A DNA stretch of 64,000 nt from JAJDOD01 sp050299835 (GTDB taxonomy: Bacteria; Pseudomonadota; Alphaproteobacteria; Rhodobacterales; Rhodobacteraceae): the NCBI GenBank assembly GCA_050299835.1, contig JBNKWP010000014.1, positions 1 through 64,000 on the forward strand, written 5' to 3'. A model generated the notes under the pieces. That model was not told the DNA's origin. It was given only the letters and a program-made list of their open reading frames with translations, and made no database searches. Every line of letters begins with the position of its first letter. Position 1 is the stretch's first letter. The position numbers and the translations under genes were made by a program. Below, piece after piece: positions 52,733 through 60,487 of this stretch.

Positions 52733-53751
52733 CGTTCGTCCTCCTCCTTTGGCGTCTCCCGCCTGCGCTGCGCTTCCACCTGCCGTCGGACGGCGCGCAA
52801 GACTTCGGTCAGACCCTCGCGGCTGACGCCGGACATCAGAAAGCTGTGGCCCGCGACCGCTTCCAGCGCCGCCCGCTTTTCTTCGCGTTCCTCGTCATCC
52901 AACGCGTCGATCTTGTTAAGAACCGTCAAACGCGGTTTGTCGGCCAGGTTGCCGCCATAGGCCTTCAACTCGTCTATGATCGTCCGCCAATCACCGGCGA
53001 CATCCTCGGAGGTGCCGTCAACCAGATGCAGAAGCATGGCAGAACGTTCGACATGGCCGAGAAACCGGTCGCCAATGCCCCTGCCCTCATGCGCCCCCTC
53101 GATCAGGCCGGGAATGTCCGCGACCACAAGTTCGGTATCGTCCACGCCGACCACGCCGAGATTGGGGTGGATCGTCGTGAAGGGATAATCGGCGATCTTG
53201 GGCCGTGCATTCGACGTGGCCGCAAGGAAGGTGGACTTGCCCGCATTCGGCAGGCCCAAGAGTCCCACATCGGCGATCAGTTTAAGTCTGAGCCAGATCT
53301 CGCGCTCCACACCCGGCTGACCCGGATTTGCATGGCGCGGGGCCTGGTTGGTCGAGGATTTGAAATGCAGGTTGCCGAAGCCACCATTGCCACCAGCGGC
53401 AAGACGCACGCGCTGACCCACTTCGGTCAGGTCGGCAAGCACCGTTTCCTCGTCTTCGTCGAGGACCTCGGTCCCCACCGGAACCCGCAGAACGATGTCA
53501 TTGCCATCCTTACCGGTGCACTGACGGCCAGCGCCGCCCTGCCCGTTCTTGGCGAAGAAGTGCTGCTGATAGCGGAAATCGATGAGCGTGTTCAGGCCAT
53601 CGACCGCCTCGACCCAGACATCGCCGCCGCGTCCGCCGTCGCCGCCATCGGGTCCACCGAACTCGATATACTTCTCCCGCCGGAAGCTGATGCACCCGTT
53701 GCCGCCGCTTCCGGAGCGGATGGTCACCCTTGCCAGATCGAGGAACTTCAT
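52720..53751 (-). CDS. obgE: GTPase ObgE/CgtA
   Basis: 343-residue Obg-type GTPase that acts in 50S ribosome maturation. The glycine-rich Obg domain is N-terminal (RSGSGGNGCISFRREKYIEF; GPDGGDGGRGGDV); G1 is GLPNAGKST, switch II DIPGLIEGAHEGRG and G4 NKIDAL. The usual Obg C-terminal domain is reduced to a short tail. Genetic neighbours rplU-rpmA-obgE are conserved widely; here two acetyltransferase genes are placed between rpmA and obgE. The ATG overlaps the GNAT stop by 4 bp. Confidence 0.95.
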   Translation of the reverse strand: MKFLDLARVTIRSGSGGNGCISFRREKYIEFGGPDGGDGGRGGDVWVEAVDGLNTLIDFRYQQHFFAKNGQGGAGRQCTGKDGNDIVLRVPVGTEVLDEDEETVLADLTEVGQRVRLAAGGNGGFGNLHFKSSTNQAPRHANPGQPGVEREIWLRLKLIADVGLLGLPNAGKSTFLAATSNARPKIADYPFTTIHPNLGVVGVDDTELVVADIPGLIEGAHEGRGIGDRFLGHVERSAMLLHLVDGTSEDVAGDWRTIIDELKAYGGNLADKPRLTVLNKIDALDDEEREEKRAALEAVAGHSFLMSGVSREGLTEVLRAVRRQVEAQRRRETPKEEDERWTP

Positions 53752-54773
53752 TGGTCTGCCTTCAGCTTGTCCCGCGTCAGGGCGTAGGTGATAAGCGGCG
53801 CAGGCTCAAGCCTTGCCAGCGATGTGGCCATTTCGCGGCCCGTTTCCTCGAAACCGAACTTCCGCAGCAAATGCCCTGATGCAGGATTATCCTCGAAGTG
53901 ACCCGCGCCAACTCGATTCAGCGGAAACTTTTCAAAAATCGCCGGCAAGACCACCGAAAGCGCTTCTGTCATCAAGCCCCGGCCCCAATGCGCGGGCCCA
54001 AGGTGATACCCGATCTCGCCCGGGCCGACACCGATTGCGCCAATCACCCGCCCTTCATGCTCGATCGCCAGCGTGAAGCCGAGCAGACCTCGCCAGCGGC
54101 GACGCGGCAAATCCGCCAAGGCCTCCGCCTCCGTCATGTTGGTCTTCAGTTTGCTGAGCATCCTCGTCACTTCCGGCACCGAAAGGCGCGCAAAGTCTCC
54201 TGCGTCCCGGTCTTCGATAGGCCGGATCACCAATCGCTCCGTCTCCAGCCTGAAAGACCGCCGCGCCTCCCAATCATCCCGCGACAGAACCAGATCGCTG
54301 CCCATGACCTCCTGCGCCAGCGACTTCGCAAAACGCAGGCTTTCCCCGACCTTGCAGAACCCGAGCGCCCTCAGGATCGCGCGGCTTCGGTCATTCTCGT
54401 TGTAATGTCCGGAAGCCAGATCGCCCGCATTCAGGTCCGAAAACCAATGTTCCACGACCGCATGGGCCGCCTCGAACCCGTATCCTCTGCCCCAGGCGGG
54501 ACGCGCCAGCCAGTAGCCGAGTTCGTCGTGAACCCCGGCCACGCCGATCAGGCCGTCTTCGGTTTCCACCCCCCAGATGCAGTGCCCGCCATCAGCCACC
54601 TCGGCGATGAACTGGAGCGCGTTTGACCGGCCATAGGGATAGGGAACGCGGCCTAACCAACGGCTCACATCGTAATTCCCGACGCCATCAACGATGGCGT
54701 CGGCGTCGTGTTCTGTCAGGGGCCTGAGCGTCAGCCGCGGCGTCCTGAGGACCGGAAGCGCCGCGTATGACAT
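53748..54773 (-). CDS. Tandem-domain GNAT acetyltransferase
   Basis: 341-residue protein made of two RimJ/RimL-like GNAT domains in series. Domain 1 (~8-165): LRTPRLTLRPLTEHDADAI, LGYWLARPAWGRGYGFEAA; domain 2 (~173-330): LETERLVIRPIEDRDAGDF, IGYHLGPAHWGRGLMTEA and LLRKFGFEETG. Both keep the acetyl-CoA-binding WGRG segment. This is either one polypeptide with two active sites or an internal duplication. It is coupled to obgE and preceded by another GNAT gene, so ribosomal-protein acetylation is a plausible guess. Confidence 0.85.
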   Translation of the reverse strand: MSYAALPVLRTPRLTLRPLTEHDADAIVDGVGNYDVSRWLGRVPYPYGRSNALQFIAEVADGGHCIWGVETEDGLIGVAGVHDELGYWLARPAWGRGYGFEAAHAVVEHWFSDLNAGDLASGHYNENDRSRAILRALGFCKVGESLRFAKSLAQEVMGSDLVLSRDDWEARRSFRLETERLVIRPIEDRDAGDFARLSVPEVTRMLSKLKTNMTEAEALADLPRRRWRGLLGFTLAIEHEGRVIGAIGVGPGEIGYHLGPAHWGRGLMTEALSVVLPAIFEKFPLNRVGAGHFEDNPASGHLLRKFGFEETGREMATSLARLEPAPLITYALTRDKLKADQ

Positions 54774-54777
54774 GGGA

Positions 54778-55317
54778 TCAGCGGTACTTCTTCAGATATG
54801 TCCAGGTTGGCACGGTTGCACCGCGCGCCACCGAATAGGCTTCCGCATCACCCAGATACTGGAAACCGTTATTGGTCAGCACGCGGGCCGAGGCCGGGTT
54901 GTCCTGAAAGACGCTGGCGAAGATCGCCTGGTTCTGCAACGGATTGGCTTCCAGAAGACCGCGCACGGCTTCCTGCGCCAGCCCCGTGTTCCAGAAGGCC
55001 GGAGCGACCCAGTAACCGATTTCCGATTGCTCGCGATCCATGCGTTCCAGCGCGATCAGGCCAACCAGTTCGGCACGATCATTGCGAGAGGCATCCATGA
55101 CCCAGACATCCTCGTCACGATCCTCCGCAACGCAGCGTTGGATGAAGGCTTCAGCCGCGCCGGGAGGGAGCGGGTGTGGGATCGAACGGGTCATGCGCGC
55201 CACCCGTTCATCGGAGGTGTACATTTCCAGCAGGCCCCGATCCGACCGCCGCAAAGGACGTAAAGTCAGACGATCCGTCTCAACGACGGGCTGGTTAACT
55301 ATCGTATCAATCTTCAC
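54778..55317 (-). CDS. GNAT acetyltransferase, RimJ/RimL type (GTG start)
   Basis: 179-residue GNAT acetyltransferase: VETDRLTLRPLRRSDRGLLE, ELVGLIALERMDREQSEIGY, APAFWNTGLAQEAVRGLLEA and ARVLTNNGFQYLGDA. I start at GTG 55317 because AAGGAGG stands 8 bases upstream; ATG 55359 has no such site. It lies 4 bases before the tandem GNAT gene. RimJ/RimL relatives acetylate ribosomal protein N-termini. Confidence 0.83.
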   Translation of the reverse strand: MKIDTIVNQPVVETDRLTLRPLRRSDRGLLEMYTSDERVARMTRSIPHPLPPGAAEAFIQRCVAEDRDEDVWVMDASRNDRAELVGLIALERMDREQSEIGYWVAPAFWNTGLAQEAVRGLLEANPLQNQAIFASVFQDNPASARVLTNNGFQYLGDAEAYSVARGATVPTWTYLKKYR

Positions 55318-55475
55318 GGGGCTCTCCTCCTTGGCCTCGCGCAGGTCCGGGTTCAACATGTCCGCGGTTCCCTCTCACATGGGTATGGCGGGTTTGTGAC
55401 GCAACCGGCTCCTTCAAATGTGAAAAGGGCCGGTTTTGACACCGACCCCTTTAAAACTTGACCTATCAGGATCGG

Positions 55476-55745
55476 TTATTCGGCTGCCACCGCCTCTGGA
55501 AGCACCGAAATGAAGGTGCGTCCCTTGAGACCCTTGTGGAAGGTGACGCGGCCATCGACGGTAGCAAAGATCGTGTGGTCCTTGCCCATGCCGACGCCTT
55601 CACCCGGCCACCACTTGGTGCCGCGCTGGCGCACGATGATGTTGCCCGGAATAACGTCCTGGCCACCGAATTTCTTCACGCCCAGACGACGACCGGCTGA
55701 ATCGCGGCCGTTACGGCTGGAACCACCTGCTTTTTTGTGTGCCAT
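55476..55745 (-). CDS. rpmA: 50S ribosomal protein L27
   Basis: 89-residue ribosomal protein of the peptidyl-transferase region. The start AHKKAGGSSRNGRDSAGRRL is the standard bacterial L27 N-terminus; GNIIVRQRGTKWWPGEGVGM follows. It starts 6 bases after rplU. Confidence 0.97.
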   Translation of the reverse strand: MAHKKAGGSSRNGRDSAGRRLGVKKFGGQDVIPGNIIVRQRGTKWWPGEGVGMGKDHTIFATVDGRVTFHKGLKGRTFISVLPEAVAAE

Positions 55746-55751
55746 CTGGTC

Positions 55752-56426
55752 TTACTCCTTTTCAGCGGCGAGCGTCGTGGCCTGTTCGACCCAGCCTTCG
55801 CGCTCGATACGGCCTTTGAACGACAGTTTCTCGTCGAACTCGGCAATCTCATCCGCGCCCCAGGACGCGATCTGCGCGAACGAGGTCACGCCCGCTTCGT
55901 GCAGCTTCTTCTCCAGCGCCGGACCGACACCCGAGAGCTTCTTGAGGTCGTCCGCGCCGGCTTGCGCCTTCGGCGCCGCTTTCGCGGGTTCGGCCTTCTT
56001 GGCTTCTGCTTTCGGAGCTTCCGCTTTCTTCTCGGCCTTCTTGGCAGGCTTCGCGGTTGCAGCAGCAACAGCAACCACAGAACCCGCACCCACGGCGGCC
56101 TTCACGCCAGATTTGTCACCGCCTTTTTCAAGAATCTCGGTGACCTTCAGCAGCGTCAGTTGCTGGCGATGGCCCTTGGTGCGCTTCGAGGAATGTTTCC
56201 GGCGACGACGCACGAAGTGGATGACCTTGTCACCCTTGATCTGGTCGATCACATCCGCCTGCACCGCCGCACCTTCGACAAGGGGGGTGCCGACGGTGGA
56301 GCCCACCATCAGAATCTCGTTGAACTGGACTTTCTCACCGGCATCGGCCGCGAGTTTTTCCACGCGGAGCACGTCGCCCGCCTGGACCCGGTATTGCTTG
56401 CCGCCGGTCTTCAGAACCGCAAACAT
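55752..56426 (-). CDS. rplU: 50S ribosomal protein L21 with C-terminal HhH extension
   Basis: 224-residue ribosomal protein, twice the normal ~103. Residues 1-100 are canonical L21 (MFAVLKTGGKQYRVQAGDVL; KVIHFVRRRRKHSSKRTKGH). A Lys/Ala-rich linker (~115-160) leads to a C-terminal module with LSGVGPALEKKLHEAGV and WGADEIAEFDEKLSFKGRI, which resembles the modules ending NuoE and the membrane protein at 24059-24835. ATG 56426 has AAGGA 6 bases upstream, so the short MEGNE leader of the longer frame is not used. Confidence 0.95.
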   Translation of the reverse strand: MFAVLKTGGKQYRVQAGDVLRVEKLAADAGEKVQFNEILMVGSTVGTPLVEGAAVQADVIDQIKGDKVIHFVRRRRKHSSKRTKGHRQQLTLLKVTEILEKGGDKSGVKAAVGAGSVVAVAAATAKPAKKAEKKAEAPKAEAKKAEPAKAAPKAQAGADDLKKLSGVGPALEKKLHEAGVTSFAQIASWGADEIAEFDEKLSFKGRIEREGWVEQATTLAAEKE

Positions 56427-56530
56427 CTCATTTCCTTCCATTTTCCCGCGTCCTTCGGCCCCGGCTTCCCGGCGTTTCGGCTATGTGCCGCCTCAAACAG
56501 CGCGCCCCATTTGGGCGGTCGTACAATATG

Positions 56531-56551
56531 AAAAGGCGGGACCTGCCCGCC
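56531..56551 (-). promoter_or_regulatory. Hairpin with U run in the rplU leader
   Basis: On the minus strand GGCGGG-CAGGT-CCCGCC is followed directly by TTTT (plus 56534-56531). It lies 10 bases after the -10 box of the rplU promoter and 105 bases before the start codon, so it would form in the 5' leader as an attenuator or start-proximal structure. Confidence 0.5.
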
Positions 56552-56560
56552 GAGACCCGG

Positions 56561-56589
56561 CTTATCGTCAGATTGCCCTTTCAAGTCAA
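56561..56589 (-). promoter_or_regulatory. Promoter of rplU-rpmA
   Basis: TTGACT (56589-56584) and GATAAG (56566-56561) with 17 bases between them, a strong sigma-70-type pair for this GC-rich genome. It would drive rplU, rpmA and probably the GNAT-obgE-proBA genes. Confidence 0.7.
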
Positions 56590-56668
56590 GTCCCGTCACA
56601 CGGTTTTCGATATGCGGGACTTTCCGCTCAAGCCATTGAACCGCCCCAATCTCGCCCCGGATTTGCTC

Positions 56669-56701
56669 AAGTCCTTAAGTCTTGATGTTCGCCAAGGACT
56701 T
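56669..56701 (+). promoter_or_regulatory. Inverted repeat ahead of the coiled-coil gene
   Basis: AAGTCCTT (56669-56676) and AAGGACTT (56694-56701) form an 8-bp inverted repeat with a 17-base spacer, 33 bases before ATG 56735. It may be an operator or a leader hairpin. Confidence 0.35.
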
Positions 56702-56734
56702 AACAGTAAAACAGGCACACCAAGGAGCACACCA

Positions 56735-57073
56735 ATGGCAGACGCAATCAAGGTCGCGCAGACCCGGCGTGAGGACTATAAGAAAGACATCGCCAAGAAA
56801 GAAGCCGAGATCGAGGAGCTGAAGGAACTGATCAGCGATCTGGACAGCTTCATCGAGTTCGGCGAGGCGCTGGTCTCTGATGACAAGCCCGAGGCCAAGG
56901 ATTCCGAAGCCGAGGCGAAACCGAACACGGTCGTCTCTAAGCCCGTCGTCTCCAAGCCGTCGCCGCAGCAGGCGCCCCGCGCCGTTGTTTCCCGCACGCA
57001 GGACAATGACGACGAATGGGGGTCGGACAGCGACGAAAGCAACATTGCACGGGTTCTCGCCGCGCGGACCTGA
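56735..57073 (+). CDS. Coiled-coil protein, 112 aa
   Basis: 112 residues without known family. Residues ~8-45 form a charged coiled coil (DYKKDIAKKEAEIEELKELI); an acidic, Ser/Val-rich spacer with repeated VVSKP follows, and the end is acidic then basic (DDEWGSDSDESNIARVL). AAGGAG stands 8 bases before the ATG. It is divergent from rplU, with promoters for both in the gap. Confidence 0.65.
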   Translation: MADAIKVAQTRREDYKKDIAKKEAEIEELKELISDLDSFIEFGEALVSDDKPEAKDSEAEAKPNTVVSKPVVSKPSPQQAPRAVVSRTQDNDDEWGSDSDESNIARVLAART

Positions 57074-57133
57074 TCGCCCGAAACCTGTTATGTCTTCAGA
57101 AGGCGCGCCGGGAATTTCCGGCGCGTTTTCGCG

Positions 57134-57943
57134 TTAGAGTTCATCGCCGACGGAAAACCGCGCCGTGGCCGCGCCAAGCGCATAGGAGACGTCCAGGAAG
57201 ACGGCATCGAAGCCCGCGAACAGCGCGCGGTTGAGATCGCGCCCGGCATCCGTGCCCGTCATCTCGACATAGGATCGAAGCTGCTCGTCGCTGAGCGTGT
57301 CATAGGCCAGCGCCATATATCCGAAGACCCAGCCGGTTGTGTCCTCCCGGATCGTGGCCTCCTGTCCCCAGACCTCCGTCAGCATCTGGCTTTCCGTCAT
57401 CTCGAAGGCCTCGCCCGAGCCAAGCCCGCGATAGAATGCGAGGTTGGCGTTGAGCGCCCCCGCCACATTCCGGTCGATCAGATCATTCAGGCGGGCGAAT
57501 TGCTCCAGCAGCGCCGTGCGTTCCGAATTGTCTTCGGCAATGCGTTCATAGGCCGCCTTGGCCGCGGCCTCCACTTCATCCGACATGATGGCCCGGCGGG
57601 CCTCGATCTCGACCGACGCGATGGTTTCGCCGGTTTCACTGTCGTAGAATTCCAGCACCGGCCCCATGTCATCATCCGCCAGCGCTTCGTCAAAAGCGGC
57701 GCGGAAAAGGCTTTCGAGCCGATCAGTTGCGTAAATACGCCCAACAGCGGCGGACCATCCGACGCCGCCGCGTCCGGGGAACATTTCCTGCCGAAGCTCC
57801 TCGGACTGAACCACACCCTCCTCGGACAGAATGGCCATCAGTTCGTCGGTGGCCAGCGCCGCGTGCAACCGATCCAGTTCCGCCGGACTCGCGCTGAACG
57901 CGGCACAGGGCAGAAAGAGCAAGAAAAACGCAAGTCGATGCAT
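57134..57943 (-). CDS. DUF2059 exported protein
   Basis: 269-residue protein with a signal peptide (MHRLAFFLLFLPCAAFSASP). The DUF2059-like pattern appears twice: LHAALATDELMAILSEEG, with LEFYDSETGETIASVE, and MALAYDTLSDEQLRSYVEMT near the end. Periplasmic, role unknown. It converges with the coiled-coil gene. Confidence 0.7.
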   Translation of the reverse strand: MHRLAFFLLFLPCAAFSASPAELDRLHAALATDELMAILSEEGVVQSEELRQEMFPGRGGVGWSAAVGRIYATDRLESLFRAAFDEALADDDMGPVLEFYDSETGETIASVEIEARRAIMSDEVEAAAKAAYERIAEDNSERTALLEQFARLNDLIDRNVAGALNANLAFYRGLGSGEAFEMTESQMLTEVWGQEATIREDTTGWVFGYMALAYDTLSDEQLRSYVEMTGTDAGRDLNRALFAGFDAVFLDVSYALGAATARFSVGDEL

Positions 57944-58023
57944 GACCGTACCTCCAAGGCCCTAACTAGGCGACACGAGCGCAGATTCAAAGAACTGCCA
58001 GCAGCCCAGCTTCGAAAAATGCC

Positions 58024-58052
58024 TTGCGCCAAACCGGGTCCTGCCGTATCCC
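58024..58052 (+). promoter_or_regulatory. Candidate promoter of tRNA-Ser
   Basis: TTGCGC (58024-58029) and TATCCC (58047-58052) with 17 bases between, ending 18 bases before the tRNA 5' end. Moderate match only. Confidence 0.35.
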
Positions 58053-58070
58053 GCGCTTCCAGACCCCCGC

Positions 58071-58160
58071 GGAGAGGTGCCGGAGTGGTCGAACGGGGCG
58101 GTCTCGAAAACCGTTGTGGGTGCAAGCCTACCCAGGGTTCGAATCCCTGTCTCTCCGCCA
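58071..58160 (+). tRNA. tRNA-Ser (anticodon CGA)
   Basis: A complete class II tRNA: acceptor GGAGAGG paired with the 3' strand before the discriminator, D arm with GTGGTCGAACGG, anticodon loop TCTCGAAAA (CGA, reads UCG), a long variable arm (GTTGTGGGTGCAAGCCTACCC region) typical of serine tRNA, T arm GGTTCGAATCC and an encoded CCA at 58158-58160. The DNA immediately after it is AT-rich, as often seen beside integration sites. Confidence 0.95.
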
Positions 58161-58487
58161 AATATACATCTAAGTTGCTGTTTTTTTATAAATTATCTGG
58201 ATACAATGAATTTTAGGGTCCATCTTGAGCGCCAAAGATTCGTTTGATCTTCTGGCATGAACTTTTCTCGAGTCGCGGTCATCGCTCACGGCTTCGTTAT
58301 CTACCAGCTTCGACAGGTCTTTTACCGGCACCCTTGCTAAAGATGGTAAAGAGACCAGAAGTCGTCAATCTTTGATGGGGTGAAAGCTTGTTTGCGGGGG
58401 CTGGATTTGGCTTATGCAGCACCAAGGCAAAGTTTGTTAATTCTGAGATCCCTTTCTGTTGAAAAGAAGTGACGTGCTTGCTCACCG
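58161..58487. other. AT-rich region downstream of tRNA-Ser, no gene seen
   Basis: About 330 bases markedly richer in A/T than the rest of the window, with a run of seven Ts at about 58181-58187. No frame shows family features. I found no second copy of the tRNA 3' end, so an attachment-site duplication is not visible. It is probably the decayed edge of an inserted element. Confidence 0.45.
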
Positions 58488-58883
58488 TTACTCTCGGTCA
58501 ATCGACTCAGAGCTGAAATTGTCCGTCGATGATGCCACCACCGGAAAAAATGGCCGGCCCCAATCTGCCAACGGAAATTTCATCATGATTTCCGCGACCG
58601 CCGGCAGGAGGGCGCCGAGAAGTTCTACACCGCATTCGAGCTGATCGCGGTTGACCGACGAGTTCCACGTCGCGCCACCATGAATGAGCTGATTTCGGAG
58701 CATGTAGAGGCGATCGAAGAGGAATGATAGCGCGACGGCGGTGTCGCCGTCCTGCAGCGCCTCTTCGAAGGTAGCCCTGCCAGACTCGAACCGCGCTTCC
58801 CAATCCTCCGCGCCCCGACCATGCTGGAAAGTCCAGAACGGCGAAAAGACGAAGCGATTGTCGATGAAGTCCCGGATTATCGC
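58488..58883 (-). pseudogene. C-terminal fragment of a HEPN-domain (ApeA-like) protein
   Basis: An open frame of 131 codons follows a TGA at 58886-58884 and has no start before Met61 (58703). It reads RFVFSPFWTFQHGRGAEDWE, FEEALQDGDTAVALSFLFDR, then MLRNQLIHGGATWNSSVNRD and WGRPFFPVV. RNQLIH fits the RX4H catalytic motif of HEPN ribonuclease domains, and GGATWNSSVNRD is a pattern I associate with ApeA-like HEPN proteins. The N-terminal half is absent, so it is a remnant, perhaps of a defence gene. Confidence 0.55.
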
Positions 58884-58936
58884 TCACACCCTCAGGAATT
58901 ACACAGTTCCATGATCGACCGACATACCCCTGGCGG

Positions 58937-59036
58937 CACCGACCCCAAGGCGCAGTCGTCAAGGCTGAAGGGCAGTTTCAGGAAGCCGTGATGGGTGCCA
59001 TCCGCGTCCAGCGGAACACCCGGGACTGTCGGGCCT
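58937..59036 (-). pseudogene. Decayed 5' remnant of doeB (N-acetyl-diaminobutyrate deacetylase)
   Basis: Directly after the doeA stop a startless frame reads VPLDADGTHHGFLKLPFSLD then DCALGSV. DoeB-type deacetylases open with DGxxHGxLxLPHSRxDSAWGxVMIP, so the order and spacing agree, with several substitutions (H to F, R to L, W to L). Similarity stops at GSV, where foreign sequence leading to the HEPN fragment begins. The gene product is lost in this genome copy. Confidence 0.5.
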
Positions 59037-59040
59037 TTCG

Positions 59041-60225
59041 TTATGCCTTGATCCAGAGTTCACGCGGCGTGGTACAGAGACATTCGTGGCCAGCTTCCGT
59101 GATCAGGATCGGCTCGGTGATTTCCAGCCCGCCGTCATCCAGCCAGAGGGCCGGCATGAAGTGGAACGTCATGCCAGGTTCGAGAATGGTGGTGTCGCCG
59201 CGCCGGAAAGAGATCGTCCGCTCGCCCCAGTCCGGCGGATAGCTAAGGCCGATTGCATATCCGCAGCGGCTGTCCTTTTCGAAACCTGCATTGTTGAGCG
59301 TTGCGTTGAACGCATTGGCGATGTCCTGCGCTTGATTGCCCGGCCTGGCTTTCTCAAGCCCTGCCTCGATGGCGTCCAGCACGGCAGTCTCGGCGTCACG
59401 GTATTTCTGCGGCACATCGCCCAGGAACAGCGTTCGCGATTGCGGGCAGTGGTAGCGGCGGTGTGCGCCTGCGATCTCGAAGAAGGTCGCCTCTCCGACT
59501 TCGAGGGGACGGTCATCCCAGGTCAGGTGCGGCGCGGTCGCATCCATACCGGACGGCGCCATTGGCACGATGGCCGGGTAGTCGCCCCAGAAGCCGTGCG
59601 CCCCGGTGATGGCAGTCGTGTAGATCTCCGCGATCAGATCGTTCTTGCGCATCCCCGGCTCGGCAATCTCCAGAATGCGGTCATGCATGGCCTCGACGAT
59701 CCGCGCGGCGCGCTGCATGTATTCGATCTCGCGCTCGGATTTGACGGCGCGCTGCCAGTTCACCAGCCCGGTCGCGTCTTTCAGCGTCGCATTCGGAAGC
59801 TTCCTCTGAAGACATTCGTGAGCGGTGGCCGAGTAGTAATAATTGTCCTTCTCCACCCCGATCGTTGCCGCTTCCAGACCAAGTTCGGCCAGAAGTCCGG
59901 ACAGATCCTCCATCGGGTGTTTCTCGGGGTTCTGGACGTAGGTGTCATCATAGCCCCGAATGGCGTCATCCCCCTCCATGAATACCGTCCGGCTGGCACC
60001 AAGGGCATCCATCGCGCGACCCCACCAGACCGGATCGCCCTCATGGGTCACAATCACCCCCTGAAAGACATAGAAGGACCAGCCGTCATAGCCGCTCAGC
60101 CAGGACATGTTCGAGGGATCGCTGACGAACATCGCGTCCAGGCCCCGCGCGCCCATTTCGGATCGGGTCTTCTCCAGGCGGCGGGTATATTCCTCGGTGG
60201 TGAAGTTCTTCTCAAACGTCGTCAT
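59041..60225 (-). CDS. doeA: Ectoine hydrolase DoeA (M24 peptidase family)
   Basis: 394-residue M24-type hydrolase that opens the ectoine ring to N-acetyl-diaminobutyrate. Diagnostic parts: SDPSNMSWLSGYDGWSFYVF, DPVWWGRAMDALGASRTVF, TYVQNPEKHPMEDL, then the pita-bread domain with VVWDDRPLEVGEATFFEI-like TWDDRPLEVGEATFFEIAGA, HRRYHCPQSRTLFLG and EPGMTFHFMPALW. ATG 60225 fits the family start. Its usual partner doeB follows only as a fragment, so full ectoine breakdown would need a doeB elsewhere. Divergent from the aminotransferase gene. Confidence 0.88.
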   Translation of the reverse strand: MTTFEKNFTTEEYTRRLEKTRSEMGARGLDAMFVSDPSNMSWLSGYDGWSFYVFQGVIVTHEGDPVWWGRAMDALGASRTVFMEGDDAIRGYDDTYVQNPEKHPMEDLSGLLAELGLEAATIGVEKDNYYYSATAHECLQRKLPNATLKDATGLVNWQRAVKSEREIEYMQRAARIVEAMHDRILEIAEPGMRKNDLIAEIYTTAITGAHGFWGDYPAIVPMAPSGMDATAPHLTWDDRPLEVGEATFFEIAGAHRRYHCPQSRTLFLGDVPQKYRDAETAVLDAIEAGLEKARPGNQAQDIANAFNATLNNAGFEKDSRCGYAIGLSYPPDWGERTISFRRGDTTILEPGMTFHFMPALWLDDGGLEITEPILITEAGHECLCTTPRELWIKA

Positions 60226-60487
60226 TCCAGGTTCGCTTCTTTCATAATGACTGAAACCGCATGGTTCGCGACCGCCCGTGTCCTTGCCGCCTGTTCCGCA
60301 ATGATTGCGGGCTGGATCAGATCGCCTTCCTGCGTATCGGCAAACTGTACGGTTGCGCGGGACGGGTGACCAGACCTCACCACGGCCTGCGCCCTTGGGT
60401 GCCGGGGACTCGAAGATTTGGTGCAAGTCAAATAGGAATGCCACGATCGGGCCTCGGAGCCCGAGAGACTGACGGAAAGGAAAACCA

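Noticed and set aside
58071..59040. Attachment-site duplication of the tRNA-Ser 3' end
   Set aside because: I looked for the T-arm/acceptor 3' sequence downstream and found no second copy; the boundary of any island is not marked that way here.
60226..60487. Minus-strand open frame ending just before doeA
   Set aside because: No family features and it covers the promoter region between two divergent genes; treated as non-coding.
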